Assembly: GCA_007134225.1 (NCBI GenBank)
Contig: SLLE01000076.1
Span: 1-64,000, forward strand
Source: Tindallia sp.
GTDB lineage: Bacteria; Bacillota; Clostridia; Peptostreptococcales; Tindalliaceae
Direction of reading: 5' to 3'
Length of the DNA: 64,000 nt
This document shows, piece by piece, positions 1-9,565 of the stretch; positions within the stretch are counted from its first letter, which is position 1; the number at the start of each line of letters is the position of its first letter. The notes beneath the pieces are model-generated. The model was not told the DNA's origin, did not search any database, and saw only the letters and a list, made by a program, of their open reading frames with translations. Both the position numbers and the translations under genes were made by a program.

Positions 1-141
1 GAGTTTTACTTGAAAAAGTACCGCGAAGTGCCTAAACATCAACACAAACGTGCCCTTGTACTGACGGCAAGAAAACTGGTGCGGATGGTGGATGTGCTGC
101 TACGCAACCGCCAACTTTATGGGCTGGAAAGGAGCGTGTAA
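1..141 (+). CDS. IS110-family transposase, C-terminal end (partial)
   Basis: The open frame enters from the left edge and ends at TAA, giving 46 residues. Its pattern (a KHQHKRAL stretch, then TARKLVRMVDVLLRN) resembles the C-terminal helix of IS110/IS116/IS902 transposases, DEDD-type recombinases that insert without ordinary inverted repeats. The catalytic and serine-containing Transposase_20 regions lie mostly outside the window, so intactness cannot be judged. No other part of the element is present here. A different IS110 subgroup is possible; the family call rests on a short segment. Confidence 0.6.
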   Translation, partial: EFYLKKYREVPKHQHKRALVLTARKLVRMVDVLLRNRQLYGLERSV

Positions 142-314
142 TTATCGATCTTTGATCGATCCGTTTATCCATTCGAACTCGAACAAATATTCTTATTTTG
201 GTTCGGGTTTGGTTTGTGTACGCTTTTTCCCTTGTTTTTATTGACTGTTTTAATCTTTTTTCTCATTACCCCCTTGACTTGTTACCACAAGTCTTTATAA
301 ACTTTTTTAATCAA
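142..314. other. Non-coding tail behind the IS110 transposase
   Basis: About 170 bp without a gene. It holds a hairpin (ATCGATC-ttt-GATCGAT, 144-160) and a second one (GACTTGT-tacc-ACAAGTC, 276-293) followed by a T/A-rich run. In the IS1111 branch of IS110 elements the non-coding bridge RNA lies downstream of the transposase. This region could hold such an RNA and the right end of the element, or only a terminator. I could not define the element boundary. Confidence 0.3.
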
Positions 315-758
315 TCAGAATCTCAGCTCGTGATATACCGTTATTCCTGAATCATTTAATAAAGCTGCCGTGACGCCAAATCCATTTATTTTATTTTGAG
401 TGAAACTCCCATCATATATTTTTGTCACGCCGCAGGATGGACTATTGTCTTTCAGGTAGGCTTCTTTTACGCCATGTTTCTTTAAAAGATCAAGCGAACA
501 ATAAGCTCCTTTAATGTAAGCTGCTGTAATATCATTTCCAAGGCGATCAAAAATCTTACGTTCTCCTTTTAGAACCTGAATTCCTGTTCCATTAATAATT
601 TCTGCTGGTTGCCTGGGTGTCGGTAAGCCGCCTAATATCTCAGGGCAAAATGCCAATAATTCTTCTTCCTTTAAAGCTTTCATCAGATCTTTCGATGTAG
701 CAGCCTTCCCATTATACCGGCAAGGAACCCCTATCAGACAGGCACTTATAGCAATCAT
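315..758 (-). CDS. DUF523 family protein, TudS-like thiouracil desulfidase
   Basis: A 147-residue protein of the DUF523 (YbbK) family. Three conserved cysteine sites are visible: SACLIGVPCRYNG near the N-terminus, FCPE near residue 38, and SPSCG near residue 108. TudS members of this family use three cysteines to hold a [4Fe-4S] cluster that removes sulfur from 4-thiouracil. That activity is inferred here from the family. The ORF track starts at 779, but the ATG at 756-758 has an AGGAG about 10 nt upstream and begins directly with the conserved MIAISACL, so I use it. It lies just downstream of mutS2 on the same strand and is probably cotranscribed. Confidence 0.75.
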   Translation of the reverse strand: MIAISACLIGVPCRYNGKAATSKDLMKALKEEELLAFCPEILGGLPTPRQPAEIINGTGIQVLKGERKIFDRLGNDITAAYIKGAYCSLDLLKKHGVKEAYLKDNSPSCGVTKIYDGSFTQNKINGFGVTAALLNDSGITVYHELRF

Positions 759-780
759 TCTCAGTTCACTCCTGTCCATA

Positions 781-3165
781 TTAATTCATCTTGAGATTAA
801 CAATAGTAACTCCTGCACCGCCTTCACCATAGGCGCCATCTCTAAAACTATTTGCCAACCGATGTTTTTTCAACATCTTTTTTATACCCTGTTTCAGTAC
901 TCCTGTACCAATACCATGAATAATGGTTATTTCGGGATGCCCACTTAAATAAGAGTCATCTAAGTATTTGTCAACAATATAGAGCGCTTCTTCTAAATCC
1001 TTACCTCTTACATCGCACTCTCTTGATGTATGCTCCGTTTTATGCTGTATAATCTTTTGAAGGCCTTTTTCAGCTTTATTCTGCTCTCGTTTCAATTTTA
1101 CCAAGCTATTCAGTGGCATTGACATTTTCATCACACCAATTTGTACCAAGGCAGATTGTTTTTCTTCTTCCAGAGATATGATCGTCCCCTTTTGGTTTAA
1201 CGAGGGGATTTTCACTTCATCTCCTTCTTGTAAGTTTTCCGCAGCTTCTGCAGAAGTTGGTCCCTCCGAAAATAAATTCTGTGAGTCGTCGTCTTCCAAT
1301 TCTGATAAATTTCCACGGATATGCTGTCTGATTCTTTCTGCTTCTTTATTTTGATCTGACCGATGGGAATGATCCCTGATTCTGCGTAATTCCTCCACCA
1401 GTAAATCCGCTTCCTGCTTAGCCTCTTTCATGATTAGATATGCTTCTTTACGGGCGCTCACAATCAGTTTGTCTTTTTGGTCCTGAATTTTTTTTTCTTT
1501 TTCGTCCAGTTCACGTTCTCTCTGTTCTAATTCTCTCCGCAGTACGATTGCTTTTTCTGATTCCGTTTCAGCCAGTGTTTTATTCTCTTCAATGGAACGC
1601 AAGACATCTTCAAAGGCAATATTATCCTGAGTGAGAAATGTTTTCGCATTCTCAATAATCTCCGGCTCCAAACCCAGTTTAGCTGATATTTCAAATGCGT
1701 TAGACTTACCGGGTATGCCTGTCAATAGCCTGTAGGTGGGACTCAATGTCTCTACATCAAATTCAACCGACGCATTTTCCGTGTCTTCATTCATCAACGC
1801 ATATTGTTTAAGTTCACTGTAATGCGTCGTTGCCAATACCATAGATTGTTTATTTCTTAAATATGTGAGGATAGCCATGGCCAAAGCAGCACCCTCGGTC
1901 GGATCTGTTCCGGCACCTAATTCATCCAGCAGCACCAGAGAGTTACCTGTTACTTTTTTTAAAATCTCAACAATATTCGTCATGTGGGATGAAAAAGTAC
2001 TAAGGCTCTGTTCAATACTTTGTTCATCACCAATATCAGCAAATACCTGATCAAAAATACCCATCCGACTTCCGTAATCTGCAGGTATATGAAGACCGCT
2101 TTGTGTCATCAACGTTAATAATCCGACTGTTTTTAATGTAACGGTTTTGCCTCCTGTGTTTGGACCCGTTATAATTAGTGCCTGATGTGGATCACCAAGT
2201 TTTACCGAAACAGGAACTACTTCTTCGGGGTCAATCAGTGGATGCCTGGCATTTTTAATCTCAATCTGCCTGTCGTTTACCAATTTCGGCGTAACTGCCT
2301 TCATTCTGACAGACATTTCACCTTTGGCCATCATAAAATCCATTTGTTGCATTATTTCCTGATTGGACCGAAGCGTTTCCGCAACAAAAGCCACTTCTCC
2401 GGTTAGCTCCATCAGGATACGTTCTATTTCAATTTCTTCTTTCATTTTCAATTCTTTAAGCTCATTATTCATTTCAACAATAGCCATCGGCTCTATAAAA
2501 AGAGTGGCTCCGGAGGAAGACTGATCATGAATCATTCCCGGTATCATAGATTTATATTCCAGTTTTACCGGCACGACAAAGCGTCCCTGGCGTATGGTTA
2601 TAATGGCATCTTGTAAATACTTTTGATTCTTACTGGACTGAATAAATCCGTTTAATCGTGATCGAATACCATCATTTTTTTGTTGCATTTTTCGACGGAT
2701 TTGCTTTAATTCAGAGCTGGCGTTATCCGATAGCTCTGTATCACTCAGAATACAGATATCCAACCTTTCTTCCAAATGCCTGTTGGATTCCAGCATTTGA
2801 GCTTTCCACTTGAACATTGGCGTTTGATTTTTATCCTCAAATGCATTGAAAAATGCCTTGCATTTTCTCGCTGCTGCCAGTTGTTGTCTGATAATAATCA
2901 GCTGGCTTAAATCTAAAATGGATCCTAACTCTGCCTTGCGGCACAAATTGAGTGCATCACTCAATCCGTAAAGAGGCATCGCCCCTTTTTGTCTTCGTAT
3001 CGTTTCTGCTTCGCTGGTTTCCTGCTGCATTTCACGAATCGCTTCTATTTCCTTCTCCGGATGCAGTTCTTTGACCAATTGAACTCCCAGTTCGGAAACA
3101 CATAGCTCGCTGAGGATTTCCTTTATTTTATTGAACTCCAGTAGGGTAATTGCTTTTGAATTCAT
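781..3165 (-). CDS. mutS2: Endonuclease MutS2
   Basis: A 794-residue MutS2, normal length for Firmicutes. It has an N-terminal core/lever region, an ABC-type ATPase with Walker A GPNTGGKT at about residues 334-341 and Walker B LVLLDELGAGTDP, a coiled-coil clamp (about 510-620) and a C-terminal Smr nuclease domain (ECDVRGKDLEE and IIHGIGTGVL) after about residue 705. Unlike MutS it has no mismatch-binding N-domain. The family acts in suppressing recombination and, in Bacillus, in rescue of collided ribosomes. The ATG has AAGGAAG about 6 nt upstream. The DUF523 gene follows without a gap, and the large + strand operon diverges upstream. Confidence 0.95.
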   Translation of the reverse strand: MNSKAITLLEFNKIKEILSELCVSELGVQLVKELHPEKEIEAIREMQQETSEAETIRRQKGAMPLYGLSDALNLCRKAELGSILDLSQLIIIRQQLAAARKCKAFFNAFEDKNQTPMFKWKAQMLESNRHLEERLDICILSDTELSDNASSELKQIRRKMQQKNDGIRSRLNGFIQSSKNQKYLQDAIITIRQGRFVVPVKLEYKSMIPGMIHDQSSSGATLFIEPMAIVEMNNELKELKMKEEIEIERILMELTGEVAFVAETLRSNQEIMQQMDFMMAKGEMSVRMKAVTPKLVNDRQIEIKNARHPLIDPEEVVPVSVKLGDPHQALIITGPNTGGKTVTLKTVGLLTLMTQSGLHIPADYGSRMGIFDQVFADIGDEQSIEQSLSTFSSHMTNIVEILKKVTGNSLVLLDELGAGTDPTEGAALAMAILTYLRNKQSMVLATTHYSELKQYALMNEDTENASVEFDVETLSPTYRLLTGIPGKSNAFEISAKLGLEPEIIENAKTFLTQDNIAFEDVLRSIEENKTLAETESEKAIVLRRELEQRERELDEKEKKIQDQKDKLIVSARKEAYLIMKEAKQEADLLVEELRRIRDHSHRSDQNKEAERIRQHIRGNLSELEDDDSQNLFSEGPTSAEAAENLQEGDEVKIPSLNQKGTIISLEEEKQSALVQIGVMKMSMPLNSLVKLKREQNKAEKGLQKIIQHKTEHTSRECDVRGKDLEEALYIVDKYLDDSYLSGHPEITIIHGIGTGVLKQGIKKMLKKHRLANSFRDGAYGEGGAGVTIVNLKMN

Positions 3166-3323
3166 TCATTTCTTCCTTTTTTCTTTATTTATCCATTTAT
3201 TAACCGTCATCATTGTAGCATATTCACGCCTTTTTAAAAAGTCTTCATCCAGTTCCAAGACTTACTATTAAATCTGATTTTCACTGCAATAATGAATTTA
3301 TCCTTATTCTTCTGAATCCTTTC

Positions 3324-3352
3324 TTCATTCCTTGGGTAATATGCTTTATAAT
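3324..3352 (+). promoter_or_regulatory. Sigma-A-type promoter of the 3378-10614 operon
   Basis: A perfect -10 TATAAT (3347-3352) follows a weak -35 TTCATT (3324-3329) at 17 nt spacing, about 25 nt before the ATG. It is the only good promoter-like site in the divergent mutS2/operon gap. Confidence 0.5.
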
Positions 3353-3377
3353 AACAGGTAGAGGGGGAGAGCTAACC

Positions 3378-6300
3378 ATGAAAACTCATGAGGACTTTTA
3401 TGATATGTTGTATTCACATTTTTTGAATAATACTTTTTTAAATCTTATTGATATGACAAAGGAAGGCATGGAAGCTTATCTAAAGGATGTTTCGTTAACA
3501 AAAAACCTTAAGAAAATGATTTCTAATACGGATTTCAGCTGTAAATCCGTTTACAATCTCTTAAAGCCAATGCTGCTGAAACTTTGGAATGATGAAGCTC
3601 CCAAGGATCCATTAACGTATCTTTATCAATTTACACTTTCCATGTCCTTCCCGCATGCCGTTGAGATCGAGCTTGATGAAAAATATGAAAAGGGATGTTT
3701 TTTTTACCTTGAAGGGTTACGAGTAGCGACACATATGAAGAAGGAAAACGATCAGATTTCTTTTCAGGGTAAGTATCCTATGCGCCTTGGAATCGATGAG
3801 CTGGGTGCAAACACGGCCCAATCCAAAGAATACAGGAATTTTTTAAGTGCTTTTGAAAATGAATATATTCATGAAATGATGCGTCTGAATTTCGAGGTTA
3901 CTCATCACAATACATTAGATCACATTTGTGGCGTGCATTACATGGCAGTGCTAATTGCAAAACAGCTTTATGAATTTGGAATTCCGGTTGATGTTGGCAG
4001 AGTATCCGGAGCAGCTGCAGGTCATGATTTAGGGAAGTTCGGATGTCGAAGCCTTGAATCAAAGCGCGTAGCCTATCTTCATTATTATTATACTGAGCAG
4101 TGGTTTAAAAATCGGGAAATATTTAATATTGGTCACGTTGCCTTAAACCATTCTGTATGGGACCTTGAACTTGAAAATCTACCATTGGAATCACTTATTC
4201 TTATTTATTCAGACTTTAGGGTTAAAAATAAAGCCACTGAGGAAAATCCATTCACCATGTCTTTTTTCAACCTGGACGATTCTTTTCAGGTCATTTTAAG
4301 CAAACTGGACAATGTTGATGAAGCAAAAGAAAGGCGCTACCAGCGGGTTTATGCCAAATTAAAAGACTTCGAAGACTACATGATCGATCTCGGAGTCCAG
4401 ACGGATCCAGATTTGTCGATAGAATCTGCTAGAAAATCCGGCAAAAAATACTATTCCTTAATGCATGGCACTGAAGTAACGCAAAACCTGAAATATTTTG
4501 CCATCCAGCATAACACACATTTGCTTTACCGTTTTAGGGATGAAGATTCTTTAAGCGAAATCATTGAATTGGCTCGTAATGAAAAAAATGACAAGACACT
4601 TAGAAAGTATTTGGATTTGTTTGAGGAGTACAACGCATATTTTACTCAAAAACAAAAAATTGTAACCTTGCGGTTTTTTTACGAAAAACTAACTCATCCA
4701 GAAGAAGATATTCGACGTCAATGTGCTGAACTGATTGGTAAAATCATTGGCCAGTTTGATGAGAATTATCGCAAGGAACTGCCGGAAGATGCAGAGCTTC
4801 CGCCGCCTGATATAACCAGTTTCGACTTGTTGCGCGAATATATGAAACAATTTATTAACCCGGATCACAAAATTACCGATGTTCATTCTCATTGGATTCG
4901 ATACAACCTGACAAATATGCTGTCACGTCTATTCACAACCTGTGATCAAAAAGATATAAGTCCATATAAAGATATTATCGTAGAGTTCTTTCAGGAATCT
5001 CAAGATTATGCTCAAGAGGTGGATATTAATTACCTTATGGCTATCCCCAAAATTCCCGTCTATCCAGGAGATCCAACTTTGACTGTTTTTTTTCAGTATG
5101 TTCGCTCTGCCCTTGGACAAAAAAGCATTCAAGAAGACTTGGATCTTCGAATATCAGTCCTTGAATCCCTCAATTATTTGGTGGATTACTTTAGTTATGA
5201 CAGCGATGAAATCGCATTTGTTAAAACGCTTTTTACTGAAAAACCATCTAAATCTCGAATTCCGGCAGAAAACTATATGATGCTGCGTATCGCAAAGAAG
5301 CTATTTTCAGATGAAAAAATGATCCGACCATATAATGAATTTTACGAGCTGGATATTCATAAAGTACCGGATATTCATCTGACGAATTTAAAAACCGCAA
5401 CAAACTGGGTAACAAAAAGAATCCATGTAGAGTTGTTACTGGACTATCTAAGTCAAAACCCGACGTTGAATAAGCTCTACACCGCCATGCACTTTTGCAA
5501 TTTATTAAAAGTCAGCAGCGTAGAAAGTGTAAGAATCCAAGCCGGCGAGTCGCTTGTGAAGCTTTTTCCCCAACTGCCCATGGAACAACGAAATGATGTC
5601 GCCATTGAATTGCTGCGCGCACTTGAAATTGATGGAGCACAGCATACAAAATATATCCCGGATTATCTGGGACAAATCATCATCTACCTTCAACGTGTTG
5701 AGATTGATGAAATAATTTTAGATTTAACCGAGAAAATCAAACAGGGAAATTCCGAAATTAATTCACTTCTTTTAAAAACCATCGGAGTCTTTATCCAAAA
5801 TTATCCGAAATATCAGGAGTTTTTTAATGAATTAGAAGATGAATACGACTCGCGTTTGCGAAAAATGATGGGCGTCCTGCTAAACGGTTTGGTGCATAAT
5901 CAATTTCAAATCCAACAGATCTCTTTCAGTGTATTAGGAAAGGACATTTTCGGCTCTTCCCTGCTGACACTGGAAGAAAAAGCTCACTTGTTTAAAATGA
6001 TTGCCAAAAAAATGCTTACGTTATCCAAGGAAACGGAAGATCATGAGCTTCTGTTCCTGACAAATTCTTCAAGCCTGAACCATATTTATCGTTTTGTTTC
6101 TGATTATGCGTTTTTTCATAAACCCATCGAAGTTCCAGTTCCTGAAAAGGTGGCTTTCTTTCCAGGATCTTTCGATCCATTCACCCTGGGACATAAAGAA
6201 ATCACAACAGATATTCGTAATAAAGGATTTGAGGTTTACTTAGCCATTGATGAATTTTCCTGGTCAAAAAGAACACAGCCAAATTTAATTAGAAAAAACA

Positions 6301-8276
6301 TTGCAAACATGTCGATTGCTGACGAACTTCATGTATTTATATTCCCTGAAGAATTACCTGTTAACCTTGCTAATCCGAAGGATTTAAGGAAACTTAAACA
6401 TCTTTTTCAGAATTCAGAGGTCTACCTCGTGGCAGGCAGCGATGTACTAATCAATGCATCGGCATATCGCAGTAAGGAAAATGAATTAATTCTGGATTTT
6501 GGCCACATTATCTTCGAAAGACGCAATGCGGATTATTCGCCGGATGACCACGCCCGGTTGACTCAATTAATGGAAAGAATCAACAAACCAGTGATCCGAT
6601 TAAACCTGGCACCTCAGTATGAAGATATCAGTTCATCGCAAATCCGAAACTATATCGATGAAAATCGTGACATATCACGAATGATTGACCCTCTTTGCCA
6701 GCATTATATCTATAAACAAAATCTTTACCGGAATGAGCCTCAGTACAAATCCCTGATCCAGACAATTTCGCTGGATATTGATATCAGAGATCATTTTACC
6801 TACGAGTTAATCAATAATATTGTGTCCACTTTCCATGATCATTACAACTATTCTTTTAAACAAATTGAATCCGTGCTTAAAAAACCCAACGGTCGCCTGA
6901 TCCTCATTCGTGATGTTAAGCAAAATGGCAAAGTGCTTGCCTATGCCGCCATTCACTGGATTCCTTCTGAACAGATTTATCAGGAATTTCAAAACCGAAA
7001 CATTTCTCGCTATGTCAGAGAGCAATATACCGGTCGCATCATAGCGATCGATGGAGTGTTCGCCATCGACCATCATCAGTTTGACAATTTACATCAGATT
7101 ATACTGACAGAAACCATCGCCTATGCTTTGAAACACGACTATGGCTATGCCATTTTCCAAAACAAAATTGACGAAAAAACTCCAGAAGCCGTTTTTGATA
7201 TTTTAAAGTTACATGGTTTTACCGACCTGGATTACGGTAGTGAAGGAAGTCCGGTTTTTACTGTTGATATGTCTAATCCCTGTACGCTTAATCTGGATAT
7301 TATGACGATCATCAAAGAGCCTTTCAAAAGCAATCACAATGTTCAGAAAGTCATTAACCATACCCGAACGCGCTTGCAAAAAGTATTGACTGAACTATAT
7401 CCTAGTCATTTATTGCTATCTTTTGATCGCAGCATCATTGACGAGACCCTGATCAAAAAAATATGCCATGAAAACGAGGTTCCCCCAGTGCCCTTAGATA
7501 CTAAAAAACTGGGAGAGGCTATGTGTGTTCCTTTTGGAAACGTGCTGAATCGTATTATTGTGCCTAATACCGTTACCAAATCTCTGCATACTGAGCGTAT
7601 GTTCGATCCTGACATGAAGAGCTTTAATATTCGATCTTTCCCTTACTACCTGGATTTAAAACATCAGATCCGTATGATCAATTCCTTTAACCGCCCGGTC
7701 ATTTTGGTAGACGATTTGTTGAATAAAGGATACCGAATTCGTGGTTTGGACCCATTATTGAATGAAGAAAAATTGAACGTGAAAAAAATTGTTGTAGGCT
7801 TACTCTCTGGCAGTGGAAAAGAATTAATGGAAATTCAAAATCGGGCGGTAGACAGTGCCTATTTCATTCCTAAACTTCGTCTGTGGTTTAACGAAGCATT
7901 AATGTATCCCTTTATCGGCGGTGACTATTTGTGGCGCGGATCTTATCCCAACAGTAATTTAATGCCTTCCATCAACCAAATACTGCCCTATACATCGCCG
8001 AGCTTTATCAAAGGCGTTACCAACCGACAACTTTATAATATGTCAGAGGTGTGCATCGAAAATTCCATTGCCATTCTTCATGTGCTGGAAAAGGAGTACC
8101 AGAAACTTTACGAACGAAAATTGACATTATCTTTATTGGGAGAGGTGTTTATATATCCACGATATCCTGACAATGGACCTCATATGGAATATGATTTTAG
8201 TGTTGCTCCTTCGGAACATCTGAAAAAAGACTTGGAATTGTTGCAACGACTTGAACTGATGGTTATAACATCCTAA
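3378..8276 (+). CDS. Giant multidomain protein: HD / helical repeats / nucleotidyltransferase / GNAT-like / PRTase-like
   Basis: 1632 residues with a clear SD (AGGGGGAG) and ATG. Modules I can see: an HD-type metal phosphohydrolase pattern at about 165-330 (LDHICGVH near 180-187, GHDLGKFG at 215-222, then IGHVALNHS and a late Asp in LIYSDF); a long HEAT/ARM-like helical stretch, about 330-915; a NadD/CoaD-like nucleotidyltransferase with GSFDPFTLGH at 930-939 and SSSQIRNY at 1085-1092; a region resembling a GNAT acyltransferase, about 1139-1310; and a phosphoribosyltransferase-like segment with a PRPP-loop-like VILVDDLLNKGY at 1441-1452. The first and third assignments are motif-based and solid; GNAT and PRTase are weaker. 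No signal peptide or membrane segment is seen, so it is likely cytoplasmic. It is first in an operon with an LDH-like and a flavodoxin-like gene. Function is unknown; nucleotide or pyridine-cofactor chemistry is an inference from the domains. Confidence 0.8.
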   Translation: MKTHEDFYDMLYSHFLNNTFLNLIDMTKEGMEAYLKDVSLTKNLKKMISNTDFSCKSVYNLLKPMLLKLWNDEAPKDPLTYLYQFTLSMSFPHAVEIELDEKYEKGCFFYLEGLRVATHMKKENDQISFQGKYPMRLGIDELGANTAQSKEYRNFLSAFENEYIHEMMRLNFEVTHHNTLDHICGVHYMAVLIAKQLYEFGIPVDVGRVSGAAAGHDLGKFGCRSLESKRVAYLHYYYTEQWFKNREIFNIGHVALNHSVWDLELENLPLESLILIYSDFRVKNKATEENPFTMSFFNLDDSFQVILSKLDNVDEAKERRYQRVYAKLKDFEDYMIDLGVQTDPDLSIESARKSGKKYYSLMHGTEVTQNLKYFAIQHNTHLLYRFRDEDSLSEIIELARNEKNDKTLRKYLDLFEEYNAYFTQKQKIVTLRFFYEKLTHPEEDIRRQCAELIGKIIGQFDENYRKELPEDAELPPPDITSFDLLREYMKQFINPDHKITDVHSHWIRYNLTNMLSRLFTTCDQKDISPYKDIIVEFFQESQDYAQEVDINYLMAIPKIPVYPGDPTLTVFFQYVRSALGQKSIQEDLDLRISVLESLNYLVDYFSYDSDEIAFVKTLFTEKPSKSRIPAENYMMLRIAKKLFSDEKMIRPYNEFYELDIHKVPDIHLTNLKTATNWVTKRIHVELLLDYLSQNPTLNKLYTAMHFCNLLKVSSVESVRIQAGESLVKLFPQLPMEQRNDVAIELLRALEIDGAQHTKYIPDYLGQIIIYLQRVEIDEIILDLTEKIKQGNSEINSLLLKTIGVFIQNYPKYQEFFNELEDEYDSRLRKMMGVLLNGLVHNQFQIQQISFSVLGKDIFGSSLLTLEEKAHLFKMIAKKMLTLSKETEDHELLFLTNSSSLNHIYRFVSDYAFFHKPIEVPVPEKVAFFPGSFDPFTLGHKEITTDIRNKGFEVYLAIDEFSWSKRTQPNLIRKNIANMSIADELHVFIFPEELPVNLANPKDLRKLKHLFQNSEVYLVAGSDVLINASAYRSKENELILDFGHIIFERRNADYSPDDHARLTQLMERINKPVIRLNLAPQYEDISSSQIRNYIDENRDISRMIDPLCQHYIYKQNLYRNEPQYKSLIQTISLDIDIRDHFTYELINNIVSTFHDHYNYSFKQIESVLKKPNGRLILIRDVKQNGKVLAYAAIHWIPSEQIYQEFQNRNISRYVREQYTGRIIAIDGVFAIDHHQFDNLHQIILTETIAYALKHDYGYAIFQNKIDEKTPEAVFDILKLHGFTDLDYGSEGSPVFTVDMSNPCTLNLDIMTIIKEPFKSNHNVQKVINHTRTRLQKVLTELYPSHLLLSFDRSIIDETLIKKICHENEVPPVPLDTKKLGEAMCVPFGNVLNRIIVPNTVTKSLHTERMFDPDMKSFNIRSFPYYLDLKHQIRMINSFNRPVILVDDLLNKGYRIRGLDPLLNEEKLNVKKIVVGLLSGSGKELMEIQNRAVDSAYFIPKLRLWFNEALMYPFIGGDYLWRGSYPNSNLMPSINQILPYTSPSFIKGVTNRQLYNMSEVCIENSIAILHVLEKEYQKLYERKLTLSLLGEVFIYPRYPDNGPHMEYDFSVAPSEHLKKDLELLQRLELMVITS

Positions 8277-8290
8277 AGGGAGGTAATGTT

Positions 8291-9565
8291 TTGTATTATT
8301 TTTACCAATTAAAGGGATCTATTTTAGTTTCAAATCAGGAACATCCGGAGCTTCATGCCATCAGCCAACAACAAGCATCCACGGCCCAGCAACGAATTTA
8401 TTGGCTCGTGAAGAGAAACCCACTTCGCAGTCACGTTTGCGCCTGTATTATGGAACCATGGCATCTTTTTTTAGAAGAAGAATCCCTAGCTTTATTGAAT
8501 AAAGAAATAGATTTACTCCCTTCACAAGAGGAACAACTAAAGAATCTGGAAGCAGAAATACCCTGGATCCTCGACAGAATTAACTCAAAACATGCCTATA
8601 CGCTAAACACAAATCATCCCCGCTGGAAAGAACGATTGGATGATCCATTGATTAAAGGCAGCCGAATCAATATCGCTGGTCTTGGTGATGTCGGGGGCAC
8701 CCTTCTCACAGGTCTCCGTATGCAGCCCATCGGCAAAATCAATTCAATCGGCATTTTTGATTTATCCAGAGACAAAATGAACCGATGGGAACAGGAAGCT
8801 AATCAAATAGCCAGCATGAACTATGATCAGCATCCCCCGGTTCATATGATTTCTGAAAATCAACTTTTTGACTGTGATATCTTCCTATTTTGTATCGCGA
8901 AGCAAATACCCGAGTTGGGAACAGATGTTAGCGACGTGCGGATGGCGCAGCTGGAGGCCAATGCCAATATTGTTAAAATATATGCACAAAAGGCCAGGTC
9001 AGCTAAATTCAAGGGTCTGTTTGCTGTGATTTCCGACCCGGTAGACCAGCTTTGTAAAATTGCCTATGAGAGCAGCAACTATAATGAAGCAGGTGAAATT
9101 GATTTGGAAGGACTGTTTCCCGAGCAGGTAAAAGGATTTGGTTTAGGGGTTATGAATGCCAGAGCCAATTACTATGCAATAAAACACGAAAACAGCCGTC
9201 ATTACCTTAAGGAAGGTCGTGCCTTCGGGCCCCACGGCGCCGGACTTTTTATATTAAATTCGCTGATTAATTACAACGAAAAGATCTCCAGTGATTTAAC
9301 ACAGAAAACACTGACAGCTAATTTATCGGTTCGAAAAACTGGTTATAAGCCCTTTGTTGCCCCAGCGTTATCATCAGGATGTTTTTCGATCCTGGCAGCC
9401 ATCACTGGAGAAGAACAGTATAGTACCACTTTCATGGGAGGCGTTTACTTCGGTAGCCGAAATTGGCTTCAGCCTTTTGGCCCAGCCTGGGAAACCTATA
9501 AACTTCCGAAGCCCGTGGCTGAAACACTACAAAATACTTGGAGAAAGTTGGATCAAACAAAATGA
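8291..9565 (+). CDS. Divergent lactate/malate-dehydrogenase-like Rossmann protein
   Basis: 424 residues. An N-terminal region of about 120 residues that I do not recognise precedes a Rossmann segment with NIAGLGDVGG (127-136). Further on, a stretch resembling the LDH/MDH segment (AVISDPVDQLCKIAYE) and a HGAGLFILNS element are seen. The canonical LDH/MDH catalytic DxxR and active-site His contexts are not obvious, so the substrate cannot be named and catalysis is not assured. The start is TTG at 8291, with AGGGAGG seven nt upstream and only 14 nt after the stop of the giant gene. The nearby ATG at 8286 is out of frame. It overlaps the next gene by 4 nt, which indicates one operon and translational coupling. 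Confidence 0.7.
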   Translation: MYYFYQLKGSILVSNQEHPELHAISQQQASTAQQRIYWLVKRNPLRSHVCACIMEPWHLFLEEESLALLNKEIDLLPSQEEQLKNLEAEIPWILDRINSKHAYTLNTNHPRWKERLDDPLIKGSRINIAGLGDVGGTLLTGLRMQPIGKINSIGIFDLSRDKMNRWEQEANQIASMNYDQHPPVHMISENQLFDCDIFLFCIAKQIPELGTDVSDVRMAQLEANANIVKIYAQKARSAKFKGLFAVISDPVDQLCKIAYESSNYNEAGEIDLEGLFPEQVKGFGLGVMNARANYYAIKHENSRHYLKEGRAFGPHGAGLFILNSLINYNEKISSDLTQKTLTANLSVRKTGYKPFVAPALSSGCFSILAAITGEEQYSTTFMGGVYFGSRNWLQPFGPAWETYKLPKPVAETLQNTWRKLDQTK

